Below, in pieces: positions 8,348 to 17,716 of a stretch of 64,000 bases of DNA (position 1 is the first letter of the stretch; each line of letters begins with the position of its first letter). The DNA lies in contig NZ_AP021872.1 of the NCBI RefSeq assembly GCF_014218255.1, positions 434,001-498,000 on the forward strand, read 5' to 3'. Both the position numbers and the translations under genes were made by a program. The notes beneath the pieces were generated by a model. The model did not search any database. It saw only the letters and a program-made list of their open reading frames with translations, and was not told the DNA's origin. This DNA comes from Mycoavidus sp. B2-EB (GTDB lineage: Bacteria > Pseudomonadota > Gammaproteobacteria > Burkholderiales > Burkholderiaceae).

Positions 8348-10333
8348 ATGGCTATTAAAAGAAATCTACCTGCATATAGCGAAGCATCGATTAAAGTATT
8401 GAAGGGCTTGGAGCCGGTCAAACAGCGGCCCGGCATGTATACCCGTACTGAAAACCCCTTGCACATTGTGCAAGAAGCGATCGATAACGCCTCCGATGAA
8501 GCGCTGGGTGGTTATGGCCGGCAAATTATTGTCACTTTGCATATCGATGGCGCGGTGAGCGTTGAGGATGATGGGCGAGGTATTCCATTTGGCTTGCATC
8601 CTGAAGAAGGCGTGCCGGTGGTTGAACTGGTTTTTACACGGCTTCATGCGGGCGGGAAGTTCGATAAAGCGGCAGGCGGCGCTTACACTTTCTCGGGGGG
8701 CTTGCATGGTGTGGGCGTGTCAGTGACCAATGCATTATCGACGCGACTAGACGTCACTGTTTGGCGCGAAGGTAAAGTCGCACAAATTGGTTTTGTGCAG
8801 GGTGAACTCGCTCAGCCGTTAGTGGTACGCTCAGCGGGCCGTGGTGAAAAAAAATGCGGCACGCGAGTCACCGCATGGCCGGATCCAAAATACTTTGATG
8901 CGGCACATTTGCCAGTGGGAGAGTTGCAACGGTTACTCCGTTCAAAAGCAGTTTTATTACCCGGCATTGAGGTTTGTCTTGTCATTGAAAAAACCGGAGA
9001 GCAGCAACGCTGGCAATATGAAGATGGATTCCGCAGTTATTTACAAGAAGGACTCGCAGGCGCTGAACTCCTCATCCCGCTTTTTGAAGATGAGCGTTTT
9101 GTTGGCGCAAACCGTAACGGTGACGAGAATTTCGCTGAAGGAGAGGGCGCGGCCTGGGTCGTCGCTTGGAGTGAGGAAGGCCCGCTGGTGCGTGAATCCT
9201 ATGTCAATCTGATTCCCACTTCCGCCGGCGGCACGCATGAGTCTGGCTTGCGCGATGGCCTGTTTCAGGCGATTAAAGGTTTTATCGAGCTGCATAGTCT
9301 GTTGCCCAAGGGGATTAAACTGCTAGCGGAAGATGTGTTTTCGCGCGTTTCATTTTTACTCTCGGCCAAAGTCCTTGATCCACAATTTCAAGGGCAGATT
9401 AAAGAGCGTTTAAATAGCCGCGATGCTGTGAGGCTAGTATCATCTTTTGTGCGGTCGGCACTTGAATTATGGTTGCACCAACACGTTGAGTACGGCCGTA
9501 AACTGGCCGAATTGGTGATTCGACAAGCGCAGGCCCGTACGCGCGCTAGCCAGAAAGTAGAAAAACGTAAAAGCTCTGGGGTGGCTGTATTACCGGGCAA
9601 ACTCACCGATTGCGAATCGACCGAGATCACGCGCAACGAGTTGTTTCTGGTTGAAGGAGATTCTGCTGGCGGCTCCGCTAAAATGGGCCGTGATAAAGAA
9701 TTCCAAGCGATTCTGCCCTTGCGTGGCAAAGTCCTGAATACTTGGGAAATGGAGCGCGAACGGCTCTTTGCGAATAATGAAGTGCACGATATTGCAGTAG
9801 CCATTGGGGTCGACCCGCATGGTCCGGGGGATACACCCGATTTATCCGGCTTGCGCTATGGCAAGATCTGCATTCTGTCCGATGCCGATGTGGATGGCTC
9901 GCATATCCAAGTATTACTGATTACGCTGTTCTTTAAACATTTTCCGCAGCTTATCGCGCGCGGTCATTTATGTATTGCACAATCCCCATTATTCCGCGTT
10001 GATGTGCCTGCGCGTGGCAAAAAGCCTGCACAGAAACTATACGCTTTGGATGATAGTGAACTTGCCTCTATTCTCGATAAGTTGAGTAAAGATGGGGTGC
10101 GTGAACAGCAATGGAGCATCAGCCGTTTTAAAGGGCTAGGCGAAATGAGTGCTGAGCAGTTGTGGGATACGACAATGAACCCTGATACTCGGCGTTTGCT
10201 GCCAGTTGCTTTGGGCGCGCTGGGGTTTGAGGCAACGGTAGGTCTGATGACTATGCTGATGGGCAAAGGGGAGGCGGCTGCGCGGCGTGGGTGGCTTGAG
10301 GAGAAAGGGAATGAAGTTGAGGCGGATGTGTAA
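8348..10333 (+). CDS. parE: DNA topoisomerase IV subunit B
   Basis: ParE is the ATPase subunit of topoisomerase IV, which decatenates daughter chromosomes. The 661-residue product has the GHKL ATP-binding site (EAIDNASDEALGG, DDGRGIPFG, GGLHGVGVSVTNAL) in the first 130 residues. After the transducer domain comes the TOPRIM domain, with EGDSAGGSAKMGRD near residue 435 and DADVDGSHI near residue 515. Length and the FKGLGEMSAEQLW C-terminal motif fit ParE rather than GyrB, which carries an extra insert in proteobacteria. parC follows in the same direction after 91 bases, so the two subunits are probably co-expressed. Confidence 0.95.
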   Translation: MAIKRNLPAYSEASIKVLKGLEPVKQRPGMYTRTENPLHIVQEAIDNASDEALGGYGRQIIVTLHIDGAVSVEDDGRGIPFGLHPEEGVPVVELVFTRLHAGGKFDKAAGGAYTFSGGLHGVGVSVTNALSTRLDVTVWREGKVAQIGFVQGELAQPLVVRSAGRGEKKCGTRVTAWPDPKYFDAAHLPVGELQRLLRSKAVLLPGIEVCLVIEKTGEQQRWQYEDGFRSYLQEGLAGAELLIPLFEDERFVGANRNGDENFAEGEGAAWVVAWSEEGPLVRESYVNLIPTSAGGTHESGLRDGLFQAIKGFIELHSLLPKGIKLLAEDVFSRVSFLLSAKVLDPQFQGQIKERLNSRDAVRLVSSFVRSALELWLHQHVEYGRKLAELVIRQAQARTRASQKVEKRKSSGVAVLPGKLTDCESTEITRNELFLVEGDSAGGSAKMGRDKEFQAILPLRGKVLNTWEMERERLFANNEVHDIAVAIGVDPHGPGDTPDLSGLRYGKICILSDADVDGSHIQVLLITLFFKHFPQLIARGHLCIAQSPLFRVDVPARGKKPAQKLYALDDSELASILDKLSKDGVREQQWSISRFKGLGEMSAEQLWDTTMNPDTRRLLPVALGALGFEATVGLMTMLMGKGEAAARRGWLEEKGNEVEADV

Positions 10334-10424
10334 AAGCAATGGAGCGTTATGCAATCAATTTCTATAATAGAAAATCTGCCATTTTCTATAAAGCTTAATC
10401 GATCGATGACTGAATAAACATTGA

Positions 10425-12734
10425 ATGGAACAACAAAACATCAACTTCATTGCCCCCAACGGAGCAGACACTGAATTCCTAACCCTTGGCGACTACGCAG
10501 AACGTGCTTATCTCGACTACGCAGTCAGCGTAGTCAAAGGCCGTGCGCTACCCGAAGTAGGCGATGGGCAAAAACCCGTACAGCGCCGTATTTTGTTCGC
10601 CATGAATGAGATGGGACTCGCCGCTGACGCTAAACCTGTGAAATCGGCGCGCGTAGTGGGCGATGTGCTGGGTAAATACCACCCGCACGGCGATCAATCG
10701 GCTTATGATGCTTTAGTCCGGCTTGCGCAAGATTTTTCATTGCGTTACCCATTAATTGATGGCCAAGGCAACTTTGGCTCGCGTGATGGCGATGGCGCTG
10801 CTGCGATGCGTTATACCGAAGCGCGCTTGACGCCAATTGCTCAGCTTTTGCTGGCCGAGCTAGCTGAAGGCACGGTCGACTTCATGCCGAATTATGATGG
10901 GTCGAACGAAGAGCCGAGAGGCTTGCCGGCCCGTTTGCCTTTTGTCTTGCTGAATGGCGCTGCGGGAATTGCGGTTGGTTTAGCCACTGAAATTCCCTCT
11001 CACAATCTACGTGAAGTGGCGCAAGCGGCGATTGCGCTGATTCGCAATCCAAAGATTTCTCATGCAGAACTCATGACAATCCTTCCCGGGCCGGATTTCC
11101 CGGGAGGGGGGCAAATTATTTCAAGCACTGATGAAATAGCCGCCGCTTATCAAACCGGGCGCGGCAGCCTGAAAGTGCGCGCGCGCTGGAAAATTGAGGA
11201 GCTTGCGCGTGGGCAATGGCAGTTAGTGATTACCGAATTGCCGCCGAATGCCTCGGGGCAGAAGGTGCTTGAAGAAATTGAGGAGCTGACTAATCCAAAG
11301 TTGAAATCCGGTAAGAAAGCCCTCACGCCAGAGCAACAACAGACGAAGCAGCATCTCCTTTCATTGCTGGATACGGTACGTGATGAATCAGGGCGGGAGG
11401 CAGCGGTGCGTCTTGTGTTTGAGCCAAAATCAAGCCGTATCGAGGTCGATGAATTTATCAATACGCTGCTTGCCCACACTAGTATGGAGTCCAATGTTGC
11501 GCTCAATTTAGTGATGATTGGCACAGATGGCCGGCCGCGCCAAAAGCCATTGCTCGAGATTTTGCGTGAATGGGTGGCGTTTCGTTTTGTCACGATCACG
11601 CGGCGTAGCCGCTTTCGGCTAGCAAAGATGGAAGATCGCATTCATATTCTTGAAGGGCGGTTGATTGTCTTTTTGAATTTGGATGAAGTGATTCGGATTA
11701 TTCGTGAAGCGGATGAACCCAAGCCTGCATTGATCAATGCATTTGGTTTAAGTGAGCGGCAAGCGGACGATATTCTTGAGATCCGTTTGCGGCAGCTAGC
11801 GCGGCTCGAAAGTATCAAGCTAGAAAAAGAGTTAGCCGCATTGCGCGATGCGCGCGCCAAGCTGCAAGAGCTGCTTGGCAGTGAGGCGGCAATGAAGCGC
11901 TTACTCATCCGCGAGATAGAGGCGGATGCTAAACAATACGGTGATGAGCGGCGTACGCTGATGCAACAAGAACGGCGCGCAGTGATTGAGGCGCGTGTGG
12001 TCGATGAACCTATCACCGTGATTATTTCGCAAAAAGGCTGGGTCCGTGGGCACAAGGGCCATGGACTGGATACCGCGCAATTTACGTTTAAGGCGAGTGA
12101 TCAGTTGTACGGCGCTTTTGAATGCCGCACGCCAGATACTTTAATTGCCTGGGGTAGCAATGGCCGGGTTTATTCGGTCCCGGTTGCAACCTTGCCCGGG
12201 GGGCGTGGCGATGGGGTACCCCTTACTTCGTTGCTTGAGTTGGCGGCAGGCACGCAGCTTTTGCATTACTTTGCGGCACCGCTTGAACAGCGGCTTTTAC
12301 TTTCGATGAGCACCGGTTTTGGTTTTATCGCCAAGATTGGCGACATGGTGAGCCGGGTTAAGGCGGGTAAAGCATTTATGACCCTTGAGGCGCAGGCCAC
12401 GCCGTTATTGCCGGCGCCATTGTTGCTGCAGGCCGCTTATGTTGCGTGCTTATCAAGCGCTGGCCGTTTGCTTGTATTTAACTTAGATGAGCTGAAAACT
12501 TTAGCGGGCGGTGGGCGGGGTGTGACTCTCATTGGACTTGATGCCGGAGAGACTCTGCTGCAAGCCGTCGCTTTCGGAGCGGCCGGTTTAGTTTTGATGG
12601 GGGTTGGGCGTGCGGGCAAGCCGGCCGAAGCCACTCTGTCGCTTGCTGCGCTGGCACCCTTTTTAGGTAAGCGAGCTCGCCGCGGCCGCGTACCAGAGCT
12701 TAAATTCAAACTCGTGGGTCTGCGGCCTGCGTGA
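10425..12734 (+). CDS. parC: DNA topoisomerase IV subunit A
   Basis: ParC is the DNA breakage-rejoining subunit that pairs with ParE just upstream. The 769-residue product has the winged-helix quinolone-resistance region ([32 protein letters not shown]) and the catalytic tyrosine at residue 130 in [11 protein letters not shown] coiled-coil segment (residues about 440-500) and C-terminal beta-pinwheel blades follow. The chain is shorter than GyrA and lacks the GyrA-box typical of gyrase, which supports ParC. The serine of the resistance region and downstream acidic positions look wild-type, but this is a reading by eye. The gene ends 12 bases before the convergent tyrB stop. Confidence 0.95.
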   Translation: MEQQNINFIAPNGADTEFLTLGDYAERAYLDYAVSVVKGRALPEVGDGQKPVQRRILFAMNEMGLAADAKPVKSARVVGDVLGKYHPHGDQSAYDALVRLAQDFSLRYPLIDGQGNFGSRDGDGAAAMRYTEARLTPIAQLLLAELAEGTVDFMPNYDGSNEEPRGLPARLPFVLLNGAAGIAVGLATEIPSHNLREVAQAAIALIRNPKISHAELMTILPGPDFPGGGQIISSTDEIAAAYQTGRGSLKVRARWKIEELARGQWQLVITELPPNASGQKVLEEIEELTNPKLKSGKKALTPEQQQTKQHLLSLLDTVRDESGREAAVRLVFEPKSSRIEVDEFINTLLAHTSMESNVALNLVMIGTDGRPRQKPLLEILREWVAFRFVTITRRSRFRLAKMEDRIHILEGRLIVFLNLDEVIRIIREADEPKPALINAFGLSERQADDILEIRLRQLARLESIKLEKELAALRDARAKLQELLGSEAAMKRLLIREIEADAKQYGDERRTLMQQERRAVIEARVVDEPITVIISQKGWVRGHKGHGLDTAQFTFKASDQLYGAFECRTPDTLIAWGSNGRVYSVPVATLPGGRGDGVPLTSLLELAAGTQLLHYFAAPLEQRLLLSMSTGFGFIAKIGDMVSRVKAGKAFMTLEAQATPLLPAPLLLQAAYVACLSSAGRLLVFNLDELKTLAGGGRGVTLIGLDAGETLLQAVAFGAAGLVLMGVGRAGKPAEATLSLAALAPFLGKRARRGRVPELKFKLVGLRPA

Positions 12735-12746
12735 GGCGAGGTTTTT

Positions 12747-13961
12747 TTATCTAGGTAGAGTTGTATTGAGCACCTGCGTAATGGCCTGTGCGACAGTTTC
12801 AACATTTCTGGTGTTCAGCGCTGCAACACAGATGCGGCCGGTACCTACCGCATAAATGCCAAATTCAGTTTTTAAGCGCTCAACATGTTGAGTGCTTAAA
12901 CCTGAATAAGAGAACATGCCGCGTTGGCGGTTAACAAATTCAAAGTCACGGTTTGCCCCATATTGTTTGAGTTTGGCGACGAGACTGCCACGCATTGACA
13001 AAATCCGGTCGCGCATTTCGCTTAACTCTTGTTCCCATAGCGTGCGCAATTCTGGTGTATTTAAAATAGCGGCGACAATGGCTCCGCCATGGGTCGGCGG
13101 GTTTGAATAGGTGGTGCGGATCACCAGCTTGAGTTGCGACAGTACGCGCAAGGTTTCAGCTTGACTTGAGGTGATGACTGAAAGTGCGCCAACCCGCTCG
13201 CCATATAACGAAAACGATTTTGAAAATGAGTTAGCGACAAAACTATTGATGCCCGCTTCAGCAAACAGCCGTACCGCAGCAGCATCTTCTTCAATGCCTG
13301 CACCAAAACCTTGATAAGCAATATCAAGGAATGGAACCAGTTGACGTTCTTTGACGATTTGCACCACCTGTTGCCATTGCTCAAGGGTGAGATCCACCCC
13401 GGTTGGGTTGTGACAACAGGCATGTAATATCACAATCGTACCTGGCGCATAGGTCTTGAATGCGTTAACTAAGCTCGCAAAATCAACATCTTGGGTCTCA
13501 GCGCTGTAATAAGGATAGCTGACGACTTCAAAGCCTGCGGTTTGGAAGAGGGCGCGGTGGTTTTCCCAACTGGGGTTACTGACAGCGACTTTGGCGTTTG
13601 GGTTTAAACGTTTCAGAAAATCCGCGCCGATTTTTAAGGCGCCTGTGCCGCCTAAGGCTTGGACCGTGGCGATGCGGCCCTGCGCCAGCAGAGGAGAGGC
13701 TGCGCCAAATAATAATTTCTGCACCGCAGCGTTGTAAGTGGTGATGCCATCGATGGGCAGATAACCGCGAGGCGCGGCTGCCTCAAGGCGGGCTTTTTCC
13801 GCTTCACGTACGGCGCGTAATAGCGGAATGCGTCCATCATCATTCGTATAAACACCAATGCCGAGGTTAACCTTAGTGGGCCGTGTATCAGCGTTAAATG
13901 TTTCATTGAGGCCCAAAATAGGATCATTCGGGGCGAGTTCGACGTTGGAAAAGAGATTCAT
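12747..13961 (-). CDS. tyrB: Aromatic amino acid/aspartate aminotransferase
   Basis: This is a 404-residue class I PLP aminotransferase. It carries NLGIGVYTNDDG near the N-terminus, GGTGALKIGADFL, the cofactor contacts CCHNPTGVD and LDIAYQGFG, and the PLP lysine near residue 248 in NSFSKSFSLYGERVG. This combination is the AspC/TyrB subgroup, which transfers amino groups between glutamate and aspartate, phenylalanine or tyrosine. Burkholderia annotations usually call this gene tyrB. Whether aromatic acids or aspartate are preferred cannot be decided here. uvrB is divergent with about 115 bases between the starts. Confidence 0.92.
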   Translation of the reverse strand: MNLFSNVELAPNDPILGLNETFNADTRPTKVNLGIGVYTNDDGRIPLLRAVREAEKARLEAAAPRGYLPIDGITTYNAAVQKLLFGAASPLLAQGRIATVQALGGTGALKIGADFLKRLNPNAKVAVSNPSWENHRALFQTAGFEVVSYPYYSAETQDVDFASLVNAFKTYAPGTIVILHACCHNPTGVDLTLEQWQQVVQIVKERQLVPFLDIAYQGFGAGIEEDAAAVRLFAEAGINSFVANSFSKSFSLYGERVGALSVITSSQAETLRVLSQLKLVIRTTYSNPPTHGGAIVAAILNTPELRTLWEQELSEMRDRILSMRGSLVAKLKQYGANRDFEFVNRQRGMFSYSGLSTQHVERLKTEFGIYAVGTGRICVAALNTRNVETVAQAITQVLNTTLPR

Positions 13962-14076
13962 AAAAGCTGCTCGAATAAAGGACAGGATAGAATAAGGAGG
14001 TTGTGCCTAAAAAAACAACGTAGTCACCTGGGCTAGGCGCTATGGTATCCAAACTAACCCCACTATTTTATCTAAA

Positions 14077-16164
14077 ATGACTGATCTGCGGGAAACTCAA
14101 GATACGCTGGATGAATCCAAATTTGTTACTTTCGGTGATTCTCCTTATCAACTGTATCAACCTTATCTCCCTGCTGGCGATCAGCCAAAGGCGATTGAGC
14201 AGTTACTCAGTGGAGTTGAGGATGGCTTATTGTTTCAGACGCTACTCGGTGTAACCGGCTCGGGTAAGACTTATACCATGGCGAATGTGATTGCCAGGCT
14301 GGGGCGGCCAGCGATTGTATTTGCGCCAAATAAAACCCTTGCGGCACAACTCTATTCAGAATTTCGTGACTTCTTTCCACGTAATGCGGTTGAATATTTC
14401 GTGTCTTATTACGACTACTATCAGCCAGAAGCTTATGTGCCACAGCGTGATCTTTTTATCGAAAAAGATTCGTCAATTAACGAACATATTGAGCAAATGC
14501 GGCTTTCAGCAACTAAAAGTTTGCTAGAGCGGCGCGATACGATCATTGTAGCGACGGTGTCAGCGATCTACGGGATTGGTAATCCAGGTGAATATCACCA
14601 AATGATTCTGACGTTGAGAACGGGCGATAAGTTAGGTCAACGAGAAATGATCGTGCGCTTAATCTCAATGCAATACACGCGCAATGAAACTGACTTTCAG
14701 CGCGGCACCTTTCGCGTGCGAGGCGATACGATCGATATTTTCCCCGCTGAACACGCGGAAATGGCCGTGCGAGTCGATTTGTTCGACGATGAGATTGATT
14801 CATTATATTTATTTGATCCGCTTACAGGACAAATCCGGCGCAAGCTTTTACGCTTTACTGTATACCCGTCTTCTCACTATGTTACGCCACGCGAGACAGT
14901 GCTGCGCTCGATTGAAACCATCAAAACGGAATTACGCGAGCGGCTTGAATTTTTTAATAGCTCAGCAAAGTTGTTGGAAGCGCAGCGTATCGAGCAACGC
15001 ACACGTTTTGATCTTGAAATGCTGCAAGAACTCGGTTTTTGCAAAGGCATTGAAAACTATTCACGCCATTTATCGGGGGCGGCTCCAGGTGAGCCACCGC
15101 CAACGCTGGTTGACTACCTACCACCGGATGCCTTGATGTTTTTGGACGAGTCGCATGTCCTGATTGGCCAATTAAATGGCATGTACAACGGCGATCGAGC
15201 GCGTAAAGAGAATCTGGTGAATTATGGTTTTCGCTTGCCTTCGGCGCTAGATAACCGGCCCCTTAAATTTGCCGAATTCGAGCGCAAATTACGCCAAGTG
15301 ATTTTTGTTTCAGCGACCCCTGCGGATTACGAAAAACGCGTATCTGGGCAAGTGGTTGAGCAGTTAGTTCGCCCCACTGGCTTGATTGATCCAGAAATTG
15401 AGGTGCGTCCGGCGCGCACGCAGGTGGATGATGTATTAGCGGAAATTCATGAACGCGTGCAGGTTGGCGAGCGTGTATTGATTACAGTATTAACCAAGCG
15501 CATGGCCGAGCAGCTTACTGAATTTTTATCTGAGCATAAGATTAAGGTCCGTTATTTGCATAGCGATATTGAGACGGTTGAGCGGGTTGAAATTATCCGT
15601 GATTTACGGCTCGGTGTATTTGATGTGTTAGTGGGGATTAATTTATTACGCGAGGGGCTCGATATTCCAGAGGTTTCGCTGGTCACGATTTTTGATGCGG
15701 ATAAAGAAGGTTTTTTGCGGGCGGAACGCTCGTTGATTCAAACCATTGGCCGCGCGGCCCGAAATGTAAATGGCAAAGCCATTCTTTATGCAGACTCGAT
15801 AACCGGTTCAATGCAACGAGCCATCGCCGAAACGGAGCGGCGGCGTGCTAAACAGCTTGCGCATAATGAAGCACATCAAATTACACCGACTGGGGTCGTG
15901 AAGCGAATCAAAGATATTATCGACGGTGTCTATAACGTAGATGATGCGCGTGCTGAACTGAAGATCGCCCAAGAGCGCGCAAAATTTGAGGGGATGAGCG
16001 AGAAGCAGCTGGCTAAAGAAATCAAACGGCTTGAAAAGCAGATGATGGCACACGCAAAAAATCTTGAGTTTGAACAAGCCGCACAAACTCGGGACCAACT
16101 TGCTTTACTGCACGAACGGGTATTTGGCGCGAATACCCATGATCCATTGAATAGCGAAAATTGA
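14077..16164 (+). CDS. uvrB: UvrABC excinuclease subunit B
   Basis: UvrB verifies DNA damage delivered by UvrA and recruits UvrC for nucleotide excision repair. The 695-residue protein has Walker [14 protein letters not shown] near residue 59, the beta-hairpin region [17 protein letters not shown] that clamps DNA, the helicase motif DESH, and helicase motifs V/VI ([22 protein letters not shown]). The C-terminal UVR domain ([21 protein letters not shown]) binds UvrC. Length is normal for the family. The ATG at 14077 begins an N-terminal extension of about 20 residues before the conserved [12 protein letters not shown] region. It is transcribed toward the tRNA-Arg gene. Confidence 0.96.
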   Translation: MTDLRETQDTLDESKFVTFGDSPYQLYQPYLPAGDQPKAIEQLLSGVEDGLLFQTLLGVTGSGKTYTMANVIARLGRPAIVFAPNKTLAAQLYSEFRDFFPRNAVEYFVSYYDYYQPEAYVPQRDLFIEKDSSINEHIEQMRLSATKSLLERRDTIIVATVSAIYGIGNPGEYHQMILTLRTGDKLGQREMIVRLISMQYTRNETDFQRGTFRVRGDTIDIFPAEHAEMAVRVDLFDDEIDSLYLFDPLTGQIRRKLLRFTVYPSSHYVTPRETVLRSIETIKTELRERLEFFNSSAKLLEAQRIEQRTRFDLEMLQELGFCKGIENYSRHLSGAAPGEPPPTLVDYLPPDALMFLDESHVLIGQLNGMYNGDRARKENLVNYGFRLPSALDNRPLKFAEFERKLRQVIFVSATPADYEKRVSGQVVEQLVRPTGLIDPEIEVRPARTQVDDVLAEIHERVQVGERVLITVLTKRMAEQLTEFLSEHKIKVRYLHSDIETVERVEIIRDLRLGVFDVLVGINLLREGLDIPEVSLVTIFDADKEGFLRAERSLIQTIGRAARNVNGKAILYADSITGSMQRAIAETERRRAKQLAHNEAHQITPTGVVKRIKDIIDGVYNVDDARAELKIAQERAKFEGMSEKQLAKEIKRLEKQMMAHAKNLEFEQAAQTRDQLALLHERVFGANTHDPLNSEN

Positions 16165-16185
16165 AATAATCTTTGAAATAGGGCA

Positions 16186-16214
16186 TTTTCAACTTTAGAG
16201 CAAGCTGCTATAAT
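16186..16214 (+). promoter_or_regulatory. Probable sigma-70 promoter of tRNA-Arg
   Basis: A perfect TATAAT at 16209-16214 lies 15 bases before the tRNA. It is preceded at 17-base spacing by TTTTCA (16186-16191), a 4-of-6 match to the -35 hexamer. Position and the AT-rich spacer fit a tRNA promoter with start near 16221. Confidence 0.6.
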
Positions 16215-16228
16215 CTCTGCCTTAGTGT

Positions 16229-16305
16229 GCGGCTGTAGCTCAGTTGGATAGAGTACTTGGCTACGAACCAAGGGGTCGTGGGTTCGAATCCTGCCAGCCG
16301 CGCCA
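16229..16305 (+). tRNA. tRNA-Arg (anticodon ACG)
   Basis: This is a 77-base cloverleaf with acceptor GCGGCTG pairing CAGCCGC, D-arm GCTC...GAGT, anticodon stem CTTGG/CCAAG with loop CTACGAA (anticodon ACG), T-arm GTGGGTTCGAATCCTGC, and an encoded CCA at 16303-16305. The anticodon ACG, deaminated to ICG, reads CGU/CGC/CGA. It marks the left edge of an accessory gene block. Confidence 0.97.
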
Positions 16306-16313
16306 GTGTTTAT

Positions 16314-16347
16314 AAGCCCCGCAGCAATTTTTTGCTGCGGGGCTTTT
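16314..16347 (+). terminator. Rho-independent terminator after tRNA-Arg
   Basis: A perfect 14-base stem (AAGCCCCGCAGCAA at 16314-16327 and its complement at 16332-16345) with a TTTT loop and T run. It lies 9 bases after the tRNA and ends its transcript. Confidence 0.92.
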
Positions 16348-16392
16348 GCTTATGTGTATTAGTTGCGAATTGATCGTACAACGTTGGCGCCA

Positions 16393-16432
16393 ACTTAACT
16401 ATTTGAAAGAAAGTAAACTCAAATAGTTAAGT
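16393..16432 (-). terminator. Hairpin 3' of solute-binding gene 1
   Basis: A perfect 14-base inverted repeat, ACTTAACTATTTGA at 16393-16406 and its complement at 16419-16432, with a 12-base loop. It starts 7 bases past the stop of the minus-strand gene ending at 16439. The stem is AT-rich and no clear T run follows, so it may act as an mRNA 3'-end stabiliser or weak terminator. A diverged relative of the same flank (TTCAAATAGGTTAAG) lies just past the end of paralogue 2 at about 17695. Confidence 0.55.
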
Positions 16433-16438
16433 GTCCCG

Positions 16439-17566
16439 TCAACTTAGCATCCACTGATTAAAGCGTTCGATAATGGCGCTATGCTTATCTGCCCAATACA
16501 ACCCGTTGCTAGGCATCCCTTTTTTTAAATTGTCTGGATACGTTGCCAGCAACTTTACATATTTTGGATCAATTCGGTTTCTTTCCAAAACGTCTTGTTC
16601 CAATGCGCTAGGCTGTGTAGGGCTAATTCCATAGGGTATAAGGCGTGCCTGCCGCTCTGGATCGGTGGCAAATCGAATAAATTGACGGCAAGCATCCGCA
16701 TTAGGCGTTCCCTTCAAAATCGTCCAATTATCATATCCATAGATATGCTGGTCCCATGAAAATGCAACGGGTGCGCCTGCATCAATAGCGGATATAGTAG
16801 AAATTATAAAAGCGGGGATTAAATCTACTTCGCCTGTTTTTAATAGCTGTTCGGCATGCGGTGTATTCTGCCACCAACTGGAGATATGTGGTTTGATTCT
16901 ATCCAGGCTGCGAAACGCACGGTTAAGGTCGCAAGGGTAGATTTCGGTTGGAAGCACACCATCCGCTAGCAAAGCTTCTTCAAGGGTATCGAAGGGGATT
17001 TTACGTAGACTACGGCGGCCAGGAAAATTTTTTATATCCCAAAAATCCATCCATGTCTTTGGGGTTGGGCGTCCTCTAAAAGCATCTGTGCGATACGCGA
17101 GTACGATAGAGTAGACGTTCATACCAACGCTATAGTCTGACAAAAGGTGCGGCATAATGCTTTTGACAGCATCATCGTTTCCAAGTCCATGTGCCTCTAA
17201 ATAACCCTGTTGCCCGAGCACAGGAATAGCTCTATTACCAAGGCAAGCCATATTCCACTTGTACTCTCCTGTATCGACCATAGTTTTAATTTCTGCAATA
17301 GGCTCTACATTTGACGGAATGCCGATTACCTTAATACCGGTTTCTTTCCTAAAAGGCTCAAAGAGTATTTCTGTATAAGCCAAATGACTTTTACCGCCCG
17401 AAGTGCGGATCACAATCTGATCTGCGGGTTTTGTGGTAACTTTTTTTGAAGGTGTGGTTTTCCGGGATGTGATGATATAGGGTATAGAAATTGCCGCTGC
17501 GCCTGCGGCAATGATGGCCTTAATTGCATTACGGCGATTATTGCGATCTGGATTTTTATTCTGCAT
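16439..17566 (-). CDS. Orphan PotD-like extracellular solute-binding protein, copy 1
   Basis: This is a 375-residue periplasmic binding protein of the bacterial family 1/PotD (COG0687) type, the receptor part of ABC importers for polyamines, iron or related ligands. The N-terminus carries a twin-arginine-like signal: Arg11-Arg12 followed by NAIK and a hydrophobic stretch rich in alanine. The body has RTSGGKSH, FWDIKNFPGRRSLRK and AFSWDQHIYGYDNW, and ends FNQWMLS. No permease or ATPase gene is adjacent. It follows paralogue 2 in the same direction after 150 bases and has no LysR partner of its own. It is most like copy 4 at 32649, sharing the C-terminal RLIPYG(I)xPTQPSAL segment. The ligand is unknown. 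Confidence 0.85.
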   Translation of the reverse strand: MQNKNPDRNNRRNAIKAIIAAGAAAISIPYIITSRKTTPSKKVTTKPADQIVIRTSGGKSHLAYTEILFEPFRKETGIKVIGIPSNVEPIAEIKTMVDTGEYKWNMACLGNRAIPVLGQQGYLEAHGLGNDDAVKSIMPHLLSDYSVGMNVYSIVLAYRTDAFRGRPTPKTWMDFWDIKNFPGRRSLRKIPFDTLEEALLADGVLPTEIYPCDLNRAFRSLDRIKPHISSWWQNTPHAEQLLKTGEVDLIPAFIISTISAIDAGAPVAFSWDQHIYGYDNWTILKGTPNADACRQFIRFATDPERQARLIPYGISPTQPSALEQDVLERNRIDPKYVKLLATYPDNLKKGMPSNGLYWADKHSAIIERFNQWMLS

Positions 17567-17601
17567 TTGACGCCCCGAGTGGAATTAACGAATTATTGTC
17601 T

Positions 17602-17625
17602 GTCTCTGGCAAGCTTGCTCGAGAC
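17602..17625. promoter_or_regulatory. 24-base dyad upstream of solute-binding gene 1
   Basis: The sequence from 17602 to 17625 is nearly palindromic: GTCTC and GAGAC flank a central perfect GCAAGCTTGC, with 20 of 24 positions symmetric. It lies 36 bases upstream of the minus-strand start at 17566 and about 90 bases past the stop of paralogue 2. It could be an operator for a dimeric regulator or a terminator-like stem. There is no T run on either side, which favours an operator. Confidence 0.4.
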
Positions 17626-17716
17626 TAGGGGGTGATGTTTCACATAGTCAACCACAGAAAATTACAAACCTCAACACGCCCTAGTACAAGTAAGTTCAAA
17701 TAGGTTAAGCGTTTAG

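Noticed and set aside
12724-12748. Terminator between parC and tyrB
   Set aside because: The stem is only 4 base pairs (GCCT/AGGC) before the T run, too weak to call.
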